Shown: positions 1-7,329 of the stretch, piece after piece
How the letters are laid out: each line of letters opens with the position of its first letter
Position numbering within the stretch: position 1 is the stretch's first letter
Assembly: GCA_964387585.1 (NCBI GenBank)
Contig: CAYLWW010000020.1
Coordinates: 1-19,588 of the forward strand
Direction: 5' to 3'
Source of the DNA: CAYLWW01 sp964387585
GTDB taxonomy: Bacteria; Pseudomonadota; Alphaproteobacteria; Rickettsiales; Midichloriaceae
DNA: 19,588 bases
Translations under genes and position numbers: made by a program
The notes under the pieces: model-generated
Told to the model about the DNA's origin: nothing
The model's database searches: none
The model's input: the letters and a program-made list of their open reading frames with translations, nothing else

Positions 1-49
1 ACATCCCTTATTTATATCAATTATCCATATTAATGTCAACTGGAATGAC
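1..49 (-). mobile_element. 5' end of an outward-facing IS630-type element (partial)
   Basis: Read on the minus strand, these 49 bases match positions 19404-19452 at 46 of 49 positions. The match begins just after a TA dinucleotide (50-51 here, 19402-19403 at the right edge), as expected for IS630/Tc1-type elements that insert at TA. The minus-strand ATG at 4-2 corresponds to the transposase start codon seen at 19449, so the gene would run leftward out of the window. Only the terminal repeat and leader are visible, so whether this copy is intact is unknown. Confidence 0.75.
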
Positions 50-82
50 TATAAATAAACTCCTCTAAATGGCATTACAGGA

Positions 83-97
83 GTTATAGCCTATAAC
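83..97. repeat. 15-bp perfect inverted repeat
   Basis: GTTATAG-C-CTATAAC is a perfect palindrome with a one-base centre. It lies just beyond the 3' end of the broken IS630 transposase (107-826), and CTCCT/AGGAG arms (60-64 and 78-82) lie directly to its left. It could be part of that element's terminal structure or a weak hairpin. There is no U-run, so it is not a convincing terminator. Confidence 0.3.
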
Positions 98-106
98 ATC
101 ATATAG

Positions 107-826
107 CTATAGTATTTTAGATTGAATTGGGATTTTAAAGAAGGAGGAGATAGCGTCGAATATAGCATTAAAATTTAGTATATTGCATTCAATCCACCTC
201 TTCATGTTAGCGCACAATTTCTCTACTTGGTTTAAATAGGAGCGAATATGGCGGTAAAAATATCAATCTACATCCAACTGATTCTATTAATTCCCTTGTC
301 TTTTTTAACTTATGAAAAGATGCATTATCCATAATCACAACTTGACCAGGCTTTAGCTCTTTTATTATCAACTAAGCCTGCTATTATATTCGTTCTTTCA
401 TAGTATTTTCCGCTCTTTTTACCCCATCCTAAAGCTTTGCAAACAGACATCTCTATCCCGCTTTCATCAATGTATACAAGGCTTTGTGTGTCTATATCCT
501 TTATCGCCTCTTGGTATTATCTGTCTAGCTTGTCTTCGCTTGCTTCCACGTAGGTGAAGTCTTTTTTTATAGCTATAGCCTAATCTTTTTAACCAATAAC
601 TTATTGTAAAAATACCCACTCCAAATTCTTGCGCAGCTTGCTTTGACATACTCTTCAAGCTTCTCTAGGTCAATCCTTGATTTTGAGCCACTTCTTTTTT
701 TTGGGAAGATAATTCCCTTCTTGTTTGTATTTTTATAACCATCTACCTATCGCTGATATATCCATTTCCTGCTTTTATGCTATCTATTACTCTTTGCCTT
801 AAATCGTTGCTGCAATTCTTTATCAT
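107..826 (-). pseudogene. Broken IS630-family transposase
   Basis: This is a decayed DDE transposase. The start at 826 reads MIKNCSNDLRQRVIDSIKAG, a typical IS630 N-terminal helix-turn-helix opening. It is interrupted by in-frame stops near residue 28 and again before the segment RSLKSMSKQAAQEFGVG. After about 467 the reading frame must shift to continue with YIDESG (first catalytic Asp), then shift again to give VVIMDNASFHK (second Asp) and IFLPPYS. A final shift gives VEKLCANMKRW (catalytic Glu region), ending at a TAG at 109-107. All three DDE-site segments are recognisable, but they are spread over different frames, so no functional protein is possible. Its N-terminus differs from that of the transposase at 19449, so it is a different IS630 element. 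The 63-codon open stretch at 467-658 is only a fragment of it. Confidence 0.85.
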
Positions 827-928
827 TTTCCTTTCATTCTATCAACACTTTATACCTAATTCAACCTAAATTGACTGTAAATCACTACGAACGTGTAAAA
901 CTATATCGCTATTTATTTAATAAAATGG

Positions 929-2752
929 CTAAGTACTACTAACAGTCTTGATATTTAACTCTTTCAACTGTTTTTCACTAACATTAGTTGGAGCATTCAT
1001 TAATAGATCTTGACCTTTCTGATTTAAAGGGAAAGCTATAACCTCTCTTATATTAGGTTCTTCAGCTAGTAGCATAACAATTCTATCAATACCAGGCGCT
1101 ATACCTCCATGCGGTGGAGCCCCATATTTAAAAGCCTTGATCATAGCTCCAAATTTTTTATCGACCACTTCCTTATCATAACCTACTATAGAAAAAGCTT
1201 TGTACATAACCTCTGGTTTATGGTTACGAATAGCCCCACTTGAAAGCTCTATACCATTGCAGACAATATCATACTGATATGCCAATATTGCTAATTGTTT
1301 CTCTATTGTATCAGCTTGTTCTAAAACTTCCATTCCACCTTGAGGCATTGAAAAAGGATTGTGTGAGAAATCAACTTTCTTCTCTTCTTCATTCCATTCA
1401 TAGAAAGGGAAATCAATTATCCAACACAAACGATAACTGTTTTGTTCTATTAGCTCTAAATCTTCCCCAAGCTTTTCCCTTATTCTACCGGCCATCTTAG
1501 CAGCAACTTTCTCTTGCTCACAAACAAAAAACACTGAATCTCCAGCTTTTACTGAAGCTTTATTCATTAACGCATTAAGTTCTTCAGTACTCAATAACTT
1601 AGCTATAGGTCCTTTAGCAGTTCCGTCACTTGCTATGCTTATATAAGCTAAACCTTTCGCTCCTAATTCAGTTTGAGCAAAATTCAACATCTTATCAAAA
1701 AAACTTCTAGGTTTATCAGAAGAGTCTGGAGCTGGTATAGCCCTAACTACCGCTCCGCTTTTTATCGCTTGTTGAAATATGGTGAAATTCGATGATAAGA
1801 AAATATCACTCACATCCGATATAATTAGAGGATTGCGTAAATCAGGTTTATCTGATCCATATTTCATCATAGAATCACGATAAGTAATACGTGGGAAAGG
1901 CGTATTTGTCACTTCTAGATTAGAAAATTCTTTAAATACTCCCGCTATTACTGGTTCGATAGTGCTAAATACGTCTTCCTGAGTAACAAAAGACATTTCC
2001 AAATCTAATTGGTAAAATTCGCCAGGCGCTCTATCAGCTCTAGCATCTTCATCACGAAAACAAGGAGCTATTTGAAAATAACGGTCGAAACCAGCAACCA
2101 TAAGTAATTGCTTAAATTGCTGAGGTGCTTGAGGTAAAGCATAAAATTTACCAGGATGCAAACGACTAGGAACTAAAAAGTCTCTTGCTCCTTCTGGCGA
2201 ACTAGCAGTAAGTATTGGTGTCTGGAACTCTGTAAAGCCCAATTGGCTCATATTTTGTCTTAAATATGAGATTATAGAACTACGCATTACTATATTATTA
2301 TGAAGTTTTTGCCTGCGTAAATCTAAAAAACGATACTCTAGTCTAGTATCTTCAGGAAAATTTTGCTCATTATTTACTGTTATCGGTAATGGCTGAGCTA
2401 TAGACTCTATAGTAAAATCTTCTATTAAAATTTCTATATCACCAGTAGCTAACTGTCTATTAACCGTATCACCAGAACGTTTTAGTACTGTACCAATTAT
2501 GCTAATAACGCTCTCGCAGCTGAGAGTATTAAGTATATTATATTGCTCAACTGTTAGTTTATTCAAAATCTCTTCTTGTTCAGATGTGACTAATTGCGTT
2601 AAGCCATAATGATCACGTAAATCAATGAATAATATTCCCCCATGATCACGCTTACGATGAACCCAACCTGATAGTTTTACTTTTTGATCTATGTGAATAA
2701 GATTTAATTCACCACAAGTATGAGTGCGATATAGACTTTTTATTGGATACAT
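929..2752 (-). CDS. aspS: Aspartyl-tRNA synthetase (AspRS)
   Basis: This class II aminoacyl-tRNA synthetase charges tRNA-Asp in the cytoplasm. The 607-residue length is normal for the bacterial type, which carries an extra GAD insertion domain. An N-terminal OB-fold anticodon-binding domain opens with YRTHTCGEL and spans about residues 8-115. Motif 1 is near 175-192 (EFQTPILTASSPEGARDF), motif 2 is FRDEDARADR at 232-241, and motif 3 is GIDRIVMLL at 554-562. The sequence after motif 2 reads APGEFYQLD rather than the QPEFTQ common elsewhere, which I recall as the alphaproteobacterial form. In Rickettsiales this enzyme is usually non-discriminating and works with GatCAB on tRNA-Asn; that is inference here. 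The gene is intact and stands alone between IS debris on its 3' side and fixH. Confidence 0.97.
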   Translation of the reverse strand: MYPIKSLYRTHTCGELNLIHIDQKVKLSGWVHRKRDHGGILFIDLRDHYGLTQLVTSEQEEILNKLTVEQYNILNTLSCESVISIIGTVLKRSGDTVNRQLATGDIEILIEDFTIESIAQPLPITVNNEQNFPEDTRLEYRFLDLRRQKLHNNIVMRSSIISYLRQNMSQLGFTEFQTPILTASSPEGARDFLVPSRLHPGKFYALPQAPQQFKQLLMVAGFDRYFQIAPCFRDEDARADRAPGEFYQLDLEMSFVTQEDVFSTIEPVIAGVFKEFSNLEVTNTPFPRITYRDSMMKYGSDKPDLRNPLIISDVSDIFLSSNFTIFQQAIKSGAVVRAIPAPDSSDKPRSFFDKMLNFAQTELGAKGLAYISIASDGTAKGPIAKLLSTEELNALMNKASVKAGDSVFFVCEQEKVAAKMAGRIREKLGEDLELIEQNSYRLCWIIDFPFYEWNEEEKKVDFSHNPFSMPQGGMEVLEQADTIEKQLAILAYQYDIVCNGIELSSGAIRNHKPEVMYKAFSIVGYDKEVVDKKFGAMIKAFKYGAPPHGGIAPGIDRIVMLLAEEPNIREVIAFPLNQKGQDLLMNAPTNVSEKQLKELNIKTVSST

Positions 2753-2829
2753 TGATATAAAATTCTCAATTTAATATTAATTATTAAGTAAAATTAACAA
2801 TAGGATAGATATAAATAAATTTTTTAGAC

Positions 2830-2847
2830 TAATTTTTTAAAAAATTA
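2830..2847. terminator. AT-only palindrome after fixH, possible weak terminator
   Basis: TAATTTTTTAAAAAATTA is an 18-bp perfect palindrome about 28 bp beyond the stop codon of the intact fixH. It could act as a weak factor-independent terminator in an AT-rich genome, but it has no GC core. The call rests on position and symmetry only. Confidence 0.25.
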
Positions 2848-2874
2848 TTAGTAATCAATTAAACTAAATGTCAT

Positions 2875-3492
2875 TTAATAAGGCATTATGTATAATCTCT
2901 CTCCTAAAAAATAATCATGTCCATTTGCCAGTACCTTAAACCTGATATCCCATAAGCCAAAAGCTTTTAAAGGAAATGTGCCAATATATAGGCCATCTTG
3001 TTTTTCGCTTAAGCTTATGTTTGCATCATACTTATCAGAAGTAGGTCGACGCAACTCAGCATTAACATTAGCACCCATTATTGGCGAATGCTTATCAGTA
3101 AGCATAAATTTTATTTCACATTCTTCATTATTTACTAGCACCTTATTAAGTTTATCGCTTAAATAAATCCTAGCTTCATTTCTAACCATTAACTCTTTAT
3201 TTTTATCAAGTATCCTAGCATTATATCTCTGACATTTAAGTCCTACAATATCACCTTTCCATTCTAATTTGCTTTGTAAAGCATTTAACGCTAGCACTTT
3301 ATTATATTCAATACCTTTATTATATGCATCTTCAGTTACAACCCCATTATAAGATGACTTCGATAAATAAATAAAAACTAAATCAGAAAAAGCAAAGCAA
3401 AAAGTAAATATAGATAAAAAAATGAAAAACTTTGATTTAACAGAATTAGAAAAATAATTTCCCGATCTATTGGAAGAATAAGTTTTTGACAT
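2875..3492 (-). CDS. fixH: FixH-like cbb3 cytochrome oxidase assembly protein (intact copy)
   Basis: This 205-residue protein has a short basic N-terminus, one hydrophobic anchor at about residues 22-45, and a periplasmic domain. The stretch after the anchor, YNGVVTEDAYNKGIEYNKVL, matches the FixH signature as I know it. The C-terminal GLYIGTFPLKAFGLWDIRFKV segment fits the beta-sandwich end of FixH proteins. FixH (CcoH) is needed for stable assembly of cbb3-type haem-copper oxidase. Its usual partners, ccoNOPQ and fixG/I/S, are absent from this window. Codons 1-163 and the upstream spacer are duplicated exactly at 3621-4238; only this copy keeps the last 42 codons. Any transcript entering from the upstream membrane-protein gene must now cross the truncated copy first. 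Family assignment is fairly secure; the symbol is by family. Confidence 0.8.
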   Translation of the reverse strand: MSKTYSSNRSGNYFSNSVKSKFFIFLSIFTFCFAFSDLVFIYLSKSSYNGVVTEDAYNKGIEYNKVLALNALQSKLEWKGDIVGLKCQRYNARILDKNKELMVRNEARIYLSDKLNKVLVNNEECEIKFMLTDKHSPIMGANVNAELRRPTSDKYDANISLSEKQDGLYIGTFPLKAFGLWDIRFKVLANGHDYFLGERLYIMPY

Positions 3493-3536
3493 AAATATAG
3501 GTTTTATATGTTATATTCAAGTTTATTGGTAAAAGT

Positions 3537-3620
3537 CTATATATGTATTTTTATTTCCCATTCTTTCTTTAACTCAGACAGCTCAATTTCTATTTCTTCT
3601 GACTTAACCTTAAATCGCTC
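3537..3620 (-). pseudogene. Duplicated 3' fragment of the upstream membrane-protein gene
   Basis: This stretch repeats the last 28 or so codons of the gene at 4155-4613 (the charged tail beginning near KERFKVKSEEIEI and ending EIKIHI). It lies between the truncated and intact fixH copies as part of the 618-bp duplication. It has no start codon of its own in frame and no membrane segments, so it is a non-functional remnant. Confidence 0.85.
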
Positions 3621-4110
3621 TTTCGCTTAAGCTTATGTTTGCATCATACTTATCAGAAGTAGGTCGACGCAACTCAGCATTAACATTAGCACCCATTATT
3701 GGCGAATGCTTATCAGTAAGCATAAATTTTATTTCACATTCTTCATTATTTACTAGCACCTTATTAAGTTTATCGCTTAAATAAATCCTAGCTTCATTTC
3801 TAACCATTAACTCTTTATTTTTATCAAGTATCCTAGCATTATATCTCTGACATTTAAGTCCTACAATATCACCTTTCCATTCTAATTTGCTTTGTAAAGC
3901 ATTTAACGCTAGCACTTTATTATATTCAATACCTTTATTATATGCATCTTCAGTTACAACCCCATTATAAGATGACTTCGATAAATAAATAAAAACTAAA
4001 TCAGAAAAAGCAAAGCAAAAAGTAAATATAGATAAAAAAATGAAAAACTTTGATTTAACAGAATTAGAAAAATAATTTCCCGATCTATTGGAAGAATAAG
4101 TTTTTGACAT
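3610..4110 (-). pseudogene. Truncated second copy of fixH
   Basis: The first 163 residues are identical to the intact FixH at 2875-3492. At the duplication junction the frame runs into the tail of the upstream membrane-protein gene, read in a different frame, adding three residues (RAI) before a TAA stop, for 166 residues in total. The membrane anchor and the VVTEDAYNKG segment remain, but the last 42 residues of the periplasmic domain are missing. It keeps the original 44-bp spacing behind the upstream gene and so the original translation signals. It could be expressed, as an inert protein or one that competes with FixH. I mark it as a pseudogene because the conserved C-terminal part is gone. 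Confidence 0.8.
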
Positions 4111-4154
4111 AAATATAGGTTTTATATGTTATATTCAAGTTTATTGGTAAAAGT

Positions 4155-4613
4155 CTATATATGTATTTTTATTTCCCATTCTTTCTTTAACTCAGACAGC
4201 TCAATTTCTATTTCTTCTGACTTAACCTTAAATCGCTCTTTCGCTATAAATAAGTATATATGGGGGATTAACCAATATATCGTAAGACCTAAACTGCAGT
4301 AAGAGTAAACATGTAACCATACACTATTATTACTCATCATTGCAACAGAGGCTATATCTAAATCTTGCTGCAATGCAATGACCTCAATAACGTATGGAAT
4401 CATACCAGCTAAATTAAAAAACAACATTATAAGAGATAAGTACTTATTTTTATTATTATCAAATATGACAGATATCAATGTAGGTAAAAACCACATTACT
4501 ATTGCTATGCAAAAATACGCAGAAATAAAGGAAATATAAAATGATGCTAAGAGAAATATAGAACTTATAATATAAAAAAATATTAACAAGTATTTATTTT
4601 TTTTTATTCTCAT
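4155..4613 (-). CDS. Unknown small multi-pass membrane protein
   Basis: I do not recognise this 152-residue protein. It has a lysine-rich start (MRIKKNKY) and about four hydrophobic segments, near residues 8-30, 32-50, 57-80 and 100-123. A strongly charged tail (KERFKVKSEEIEIELSELKKEWEIKIHI) could form a short amphipathic or coiled helix in the cytoplasm. It lies 63 bp downstream of pyrG and 44 bp upstream of the first fixH copy on the same strand, so it may be co-transcribed with either. Its proximity to fixH could mean a role in respiration, but nothing in the sequence shows this. Its 3' end is copied inside the tandem duplication at 3537-3620. Confidence 0.65.
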   Translation of the reverse strand: MRIKKNKYLLIFFYIISSIFLLASFYISFISAYFCIAIVMWFLPTLISVIFDNNKNKYLSLIMLFFNLAGMIPYVIEVIALQQDLDIASVAMMSNNSVWLHVYSYCSLGLTIYWLIPHIYLFIAKERFKVKSEEIEIELSELKKEWEIKIHI

Positions 4614-4676
4614 ATAACGCTTTTAAATTGAATTTTACTATCCAGTTCTATACTTAATATCAATATAACCTTTAAT

Positions 4677-6332
4677 TCATTGTATCGATATAATTAATTT
4701 TTTATACTTAATTGCATTTTTCACAAATGATTCGAATAAAGGGTGAGGATTAAAAAGCCGTGATTTAAGTTCAGGATGGAACTGTACAGCTAAAAACCAT
4801 TGATGGTTAGGCAATTCAATCACCTCCACTAATTCTTCGCTAGGAGATAGACCGCTAAAAGCCATACCATGCTCTTTAAATAAATTTAAAAATTTTAAAT
4901 TAAATTCATAACGGTGTCTATGTCTTTCAAAGATCATTGCACCTGCTTCGTAAGCTTTATATGCCAAACTATTAGTTGATAATTTACATGGGTAAGAACC
5001 TAAGCGCATCGTTCCACCTAAATCACTTTCGGTACTACGTTTATGAATATCTTCTCCTTGCAACCATTCCGAAACTAAAGCTATTACAGGAGTGCAGTTT
5101 AAGTTAAACTCTGTAGAATCAGCATCTTGAATACCTATAACATTACGAGCATACTCTATTATAGCTAATTGCATACCTAAACATATTCCAAAAAATGGTA
5201 TGTTGTTTTCGCGTGCATATTGTATAGCTTTGATTTTACCTAGTACCCCCCTATTACCAAAACCTCCTGGAATCATTACACCTTGAATATCTTTAAAAAT
5301 ACTTGCAATATCGCTAATATGTTCTAATTCTTCTGCTTTAATCCAATCAATTACCACCTTGCAGTCATTGTTTATCCCAGAATGATCAAAAGCTTCTATA
5401 ATTGATTTATAAGCGTCTTTAAGCTCACTATACTTACCTACTATAGCTATTTTTACTTCACTACGGTAATTATCTATGCGTTCTGCCACCTCATACCACT
5501 TAGATAGGCATGATTCTTTATCATAAGGTAATTTAAAAAATTTCAGCACCTCCTTATCTAACCCATTTTTATGATAAGCTAGCGGTATTTTATATACATT
5601 ATCGCAATCTATAGCTGGAATAACTCTTTCTTGAGGAACATTGCAAAATAAGCCAATCTTTTGTAATTCAGCTTCAGGTATATCTCTATCTGCTCGACAT
5701 AAAATTATATTAGGCTGAATACCAATTGATCGTAATTCTTTAACTGAATGCTGACTAGGCTTGGTTTTCAGCTCTCGAGCTGAAGCGATATACGGCACCA
5801 AAGTAAGATGTATATATACAACATTTTCTTGACCCATCTCATAACCTAGCTGCCTTATAGCTTCAAAATACGGCAAACCTTCTATATCTCCTACGGTACC
5901 ACCTATTTCACATAGTAAAAAATCCACCCCAATTAAATTTCTTTTTATAAAATTTTTTATTAAGTTGGTCACATGAGGAATTACCTGTACTGTACCTCCT
6001 AAATATTCTCCTTTCCTTTCTTTTTTCAGTAATTCAGAATAAATTTGACCGGTGGTTATGCTATCTTCTCTTTCAGCGTTAATTCCAGTAAATCTTTCAT
6101 AATGACCTAAATCTAAATCAGTCTCTGCACCATCTTCAGTTACAAAAACTTCTCCGTGCTGATAAGGACTCATCGTTCCAGGATCAATATTAAGATAAGG
6201 GTCTAACTTACGCATTTTCACTTTATATCCTCTAGACTGAAGCAAAGCCGCAAGTGAAGCTACAGCTATCCCTTTACCTAATGAAGATACTACCCCTCCA
6301 GTAACAAAAATGAATTTCGTGCTATTAATCAC
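4677..6332 (-). CDS. pyrG: CTP synthase
   Basis: This enzyme makes CTP from UTP, ATP and glutamine, the last step of pyrimidine nucleotide synthesis. The 551-residue length is normal. The synthetase domain opens with FIFVTGGVVSSLGKG (about residues 7-21), the ATP-binding loop, and contains DPYLNIDPGTMSPYQHGEV and the CEIGGTVGDIEG segment (141-152). The C-terminal glutamine amidotransferase domain has PGGFGNRG (355-362), the nucleophile Cys384 in GICLGMQ, and His519/Glu521 in the HPE motif. All catalytic residues are present, so the gene should be functional. It lies 152 bp downstream of secG on the same strand, and secG-pyrG adjacency is common in proteobacteria. Confidence 0.98.
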   Translation of the reverse strand: MINSTKFIFVTGGVVSSLGKGIAVASLAALLQSRGYKVKMRKLDPYLNIDPGTMSPYQHGEVFVTEDGAETDLDLGHYERFTGINAEREDSITTGQIYSELLKKERKGEYLGGTVQVIPHVTNLIKNFIKRNLIGVDFLLCEIGGTVGDIEGLPYFEAIRQLGYEMGQENVVYIHLTLVPYIASARELKTKPSQHSVKELRSIGIQPNIILCRADRDIPEAELQKIGLFCNVPQERVIPAIDCDNVYKIPLAYHKNGLDKEVLKFFKLPYDKESCLSKWYEVAERIDNYRSEVKIAIVGKYSELKDAYKSIIEAFDHSGINNDCKVVIDWIKAEELEHISDIASIFKDIQGVMIPGGFGNRGVLGKIKAIQYARENNIPFFGICLGMQLAIIEYARNVIGIQDADSTEFNLNCTPVIALVSEWLQGEDIHKRSTESDLGGTMRLGSYPCKLSTNSLAYKAYEAGAMIFERHRHRYEFNLKFLNLFKEHGMAFSGLSPSEELVEVIELPNHQWFLAVQFHPELKSRLFNPHPLFESFVKNAIKYKKLIISIQ

Positions 6333-6390
6333 AGCAATATTTTTTATAATTTTATATTTTTAAAATTTCTTCAGTTAAGACGCCATCTAC

Positions 6391-6411
6391 GCTATTTAGA
6401 TTTAAAATAGC
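6391..6411. repeat. Small inverted repeat between secG and pyrG
   Basis: GCTATTT (6391-6397) and AAATAGC (6405-6411) form a perfect 7-bp stem with a 7-base loop in the 152-bp gap between secG and pyrG. There is no T-run following it on the minus strand, so termination is unlikely; an mRNA stem-loop in the pyrG leader is possible. Confidence 0.25.
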
Positions 6412-6484
6412 TAAAAACAATATAACCATTATTTCACTATCTCTTATCTATTTCCTTATATAAATCGTATGTAAGTTGAAGAAA

Positions 6485-6826
6485 TCAATCTGATAATGGA
6501 ACATCAATCACTTTATCATCTTCTTTATTGCTTTCGCTTTTTATATCATTCATGTTACCATGAATTAAGCTCTTCGCACTTCTATACTCATCATTGCTTA
6601 GCTTAGCTAAAAATAAGCTATTAGCCATAAATAATATAGCTAGTAGCATAGTGCATTTAGAAAGAATGTTATTAAAGTCTTTGCCAACGATAGAATTAGC
6701 TGAGCTCCCTGTAAGATTAGCTACTCCTTCGCTATTATTTTTTTGCATAAATACTAGCAGAACTAGTATAAGTACAACAAAAACCTGAAATATTGTTAAA
6801 ACTGTGGTCATTTTATAGTTAGTCAT
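6485..6826 (-). CDS. secG: SecG subunit of the Sec translocase
   Basis: SecG is the small auxiliary subunit of the SecYEG channel that exports proteins across the inner membrane. The protein is 113 residues, with two membrane helices at about residues 8-28 and 55-76. They are joined by the family-type linker FMQKNNSEGVANLTGSSANSIVG, the usual QxGxG-like, Ser/Gly-rich loop in variant form. A charged, poorly conserved tail follows (KSESNKEDDKVIDVPLSD), also usual for SecG. It sits just upstream of pyrG on the same strand. The identification rests on topology, linker and neighbour; sequence conservation in this family is low. Confidence 0.85.
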   Translation of the reverse strand: MTNYKMTTVLTIFQVFVVLILVLLVFMQKNNSEGVANLTGSSANSIVGKDFNNILSKCTMLLAILFMANSLFLAKLSNDEYRSAKSLIHGNMNDIKSESNKEDDKVIDVPLSD

Positions 6827-6886
6827 ATTTTACTATTCTATTAATTTGCTATTAATTTATTATTACTATCTAATGTTCAACATAAA

Positions 6887-6921
6887 AAATATTAAAAAGT
6901 TACATGTGCTTTTTAATATTT
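6887..6921. repeat. 13-bp perfect hairpin in the secG-ssb spacer
   Basis: AAATATTAAAAAG (6887-6899) and CTTTTTAATATTT (6909-6921) are perfect inverted repeats around a 9-base loop. The stem is AT-rich, and no gene ends nearby on either strand, so a simple terminator role does not fit. It lies about 60 bp upstream of the secG start and could affect secG promoter or leader function. Confidence 0.5.
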
Positions 6922-7217
6922 ACAATACGTTATATAATAAAGAAATTAAGCTTTCGCTATGTAAAATATATCATATTAAAGTTAAAGTAAAGTTTGACTA
7001 AATCATTTATTTTTTTACTAAGCCTATGCTAATATTTTTTGATGATTCCTAGCTTAATTAGCTCAACGATAATTTACTATGAATAATGTTTTTCTTATAA
7101 AACAAAATTTATAGTTTGAATTTGTTGATTATATAATAACCCTGTAGTAAAACTAAAAAATACTCTTTTCTTTAACATATATTAGTTTATAATCTTGCTT
7201 GAGTGTATTATTAAAAA

Positions 7218-7246
7218 TTAAAAATCAATTATAGCTCTGCTATAAT
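7218..7246 (+). promoter_or_regulatory. Possible ssb promoter overlapping a 19-bp palindrome
   Basis: TATAAT at 7241-7246 lies 17 bp after TTAAAA at 7218-7223, a plausible sigma-70 pair (4 of 6 matches in the -35), about 84 bp before the ssb start codon. The -10 box is the right arm of the perfect palindrome ATTATAGC-TCT-GCTATAAT (7228-7246). Such an overlap is typical of a repressor operator, though in so AT-rich a sequence chance is possible. The regulator is unknown, and the site does not resemble a LexA box as I know it. Confidence 0.35.
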
Positions 7247-7329
7247 CAGGTGATGGTTAATTTTAAAAAATAAAAGCTTAACTAAAATTCTATAATTATT
7301 TTCAGTAACTTAATAAAAAAATACGCATA

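Larger units (their letters stand above)
3003..4245. repeat. Perfect 618-bp direct tandem duplication
   Basis: Positions 3003-3620 and 3621-4238 read as identical by eye over the full 618 bp. The 7-bp word TTTCGCT occurs at 3003-3009, 3621-3627 and 4239-4245, so the junction lies in microhomology. Each unit holds the first 163 codons of fixH, the 44-bp spacer, and the last 28 or so codons of the upstream membrane-protein gene. The ancestral order was therefore simply membrane protein then fixH. The lack of any difference between the copies in an otherwise decaying genome argues for a recent event. Confidence 0.95.
6827..7329. other. Gene-free 503-bp divergent spacer between secG and ssb
   Basis: No coding potential or tRNA is seen in this very AT-rich stretch. 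It must hold the promoters of secG (leftward) and ssb (rightward). Two inverted repeats stand out and are listed separately: a 13-bp stem at 6887-6921 and a 19-bp palindrome at 7228-7246. The rest shows nothing I can name. Confidence 0.6.

Noticed and set aside
101..115. TATAGCTATA-type short palindromes, also seen near 575, as possible dispersed repeats.
   Set aside because: Too short and too AT-rich to separate from chance; no longer shared flanks were found.
467..658. A 63-residue minus-strand frame with helix-turn-helix-like sequence.
   Set aside because: It is a fragment of the broken IS630 transposase and does not stand as a gene.
1240..1500. An 86-codon plus-strand open frame inside aspS.
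   Set aside because: It lies wholly within conserved aspS coding sequence on the other strand and resembles no protein; overlap by chance.
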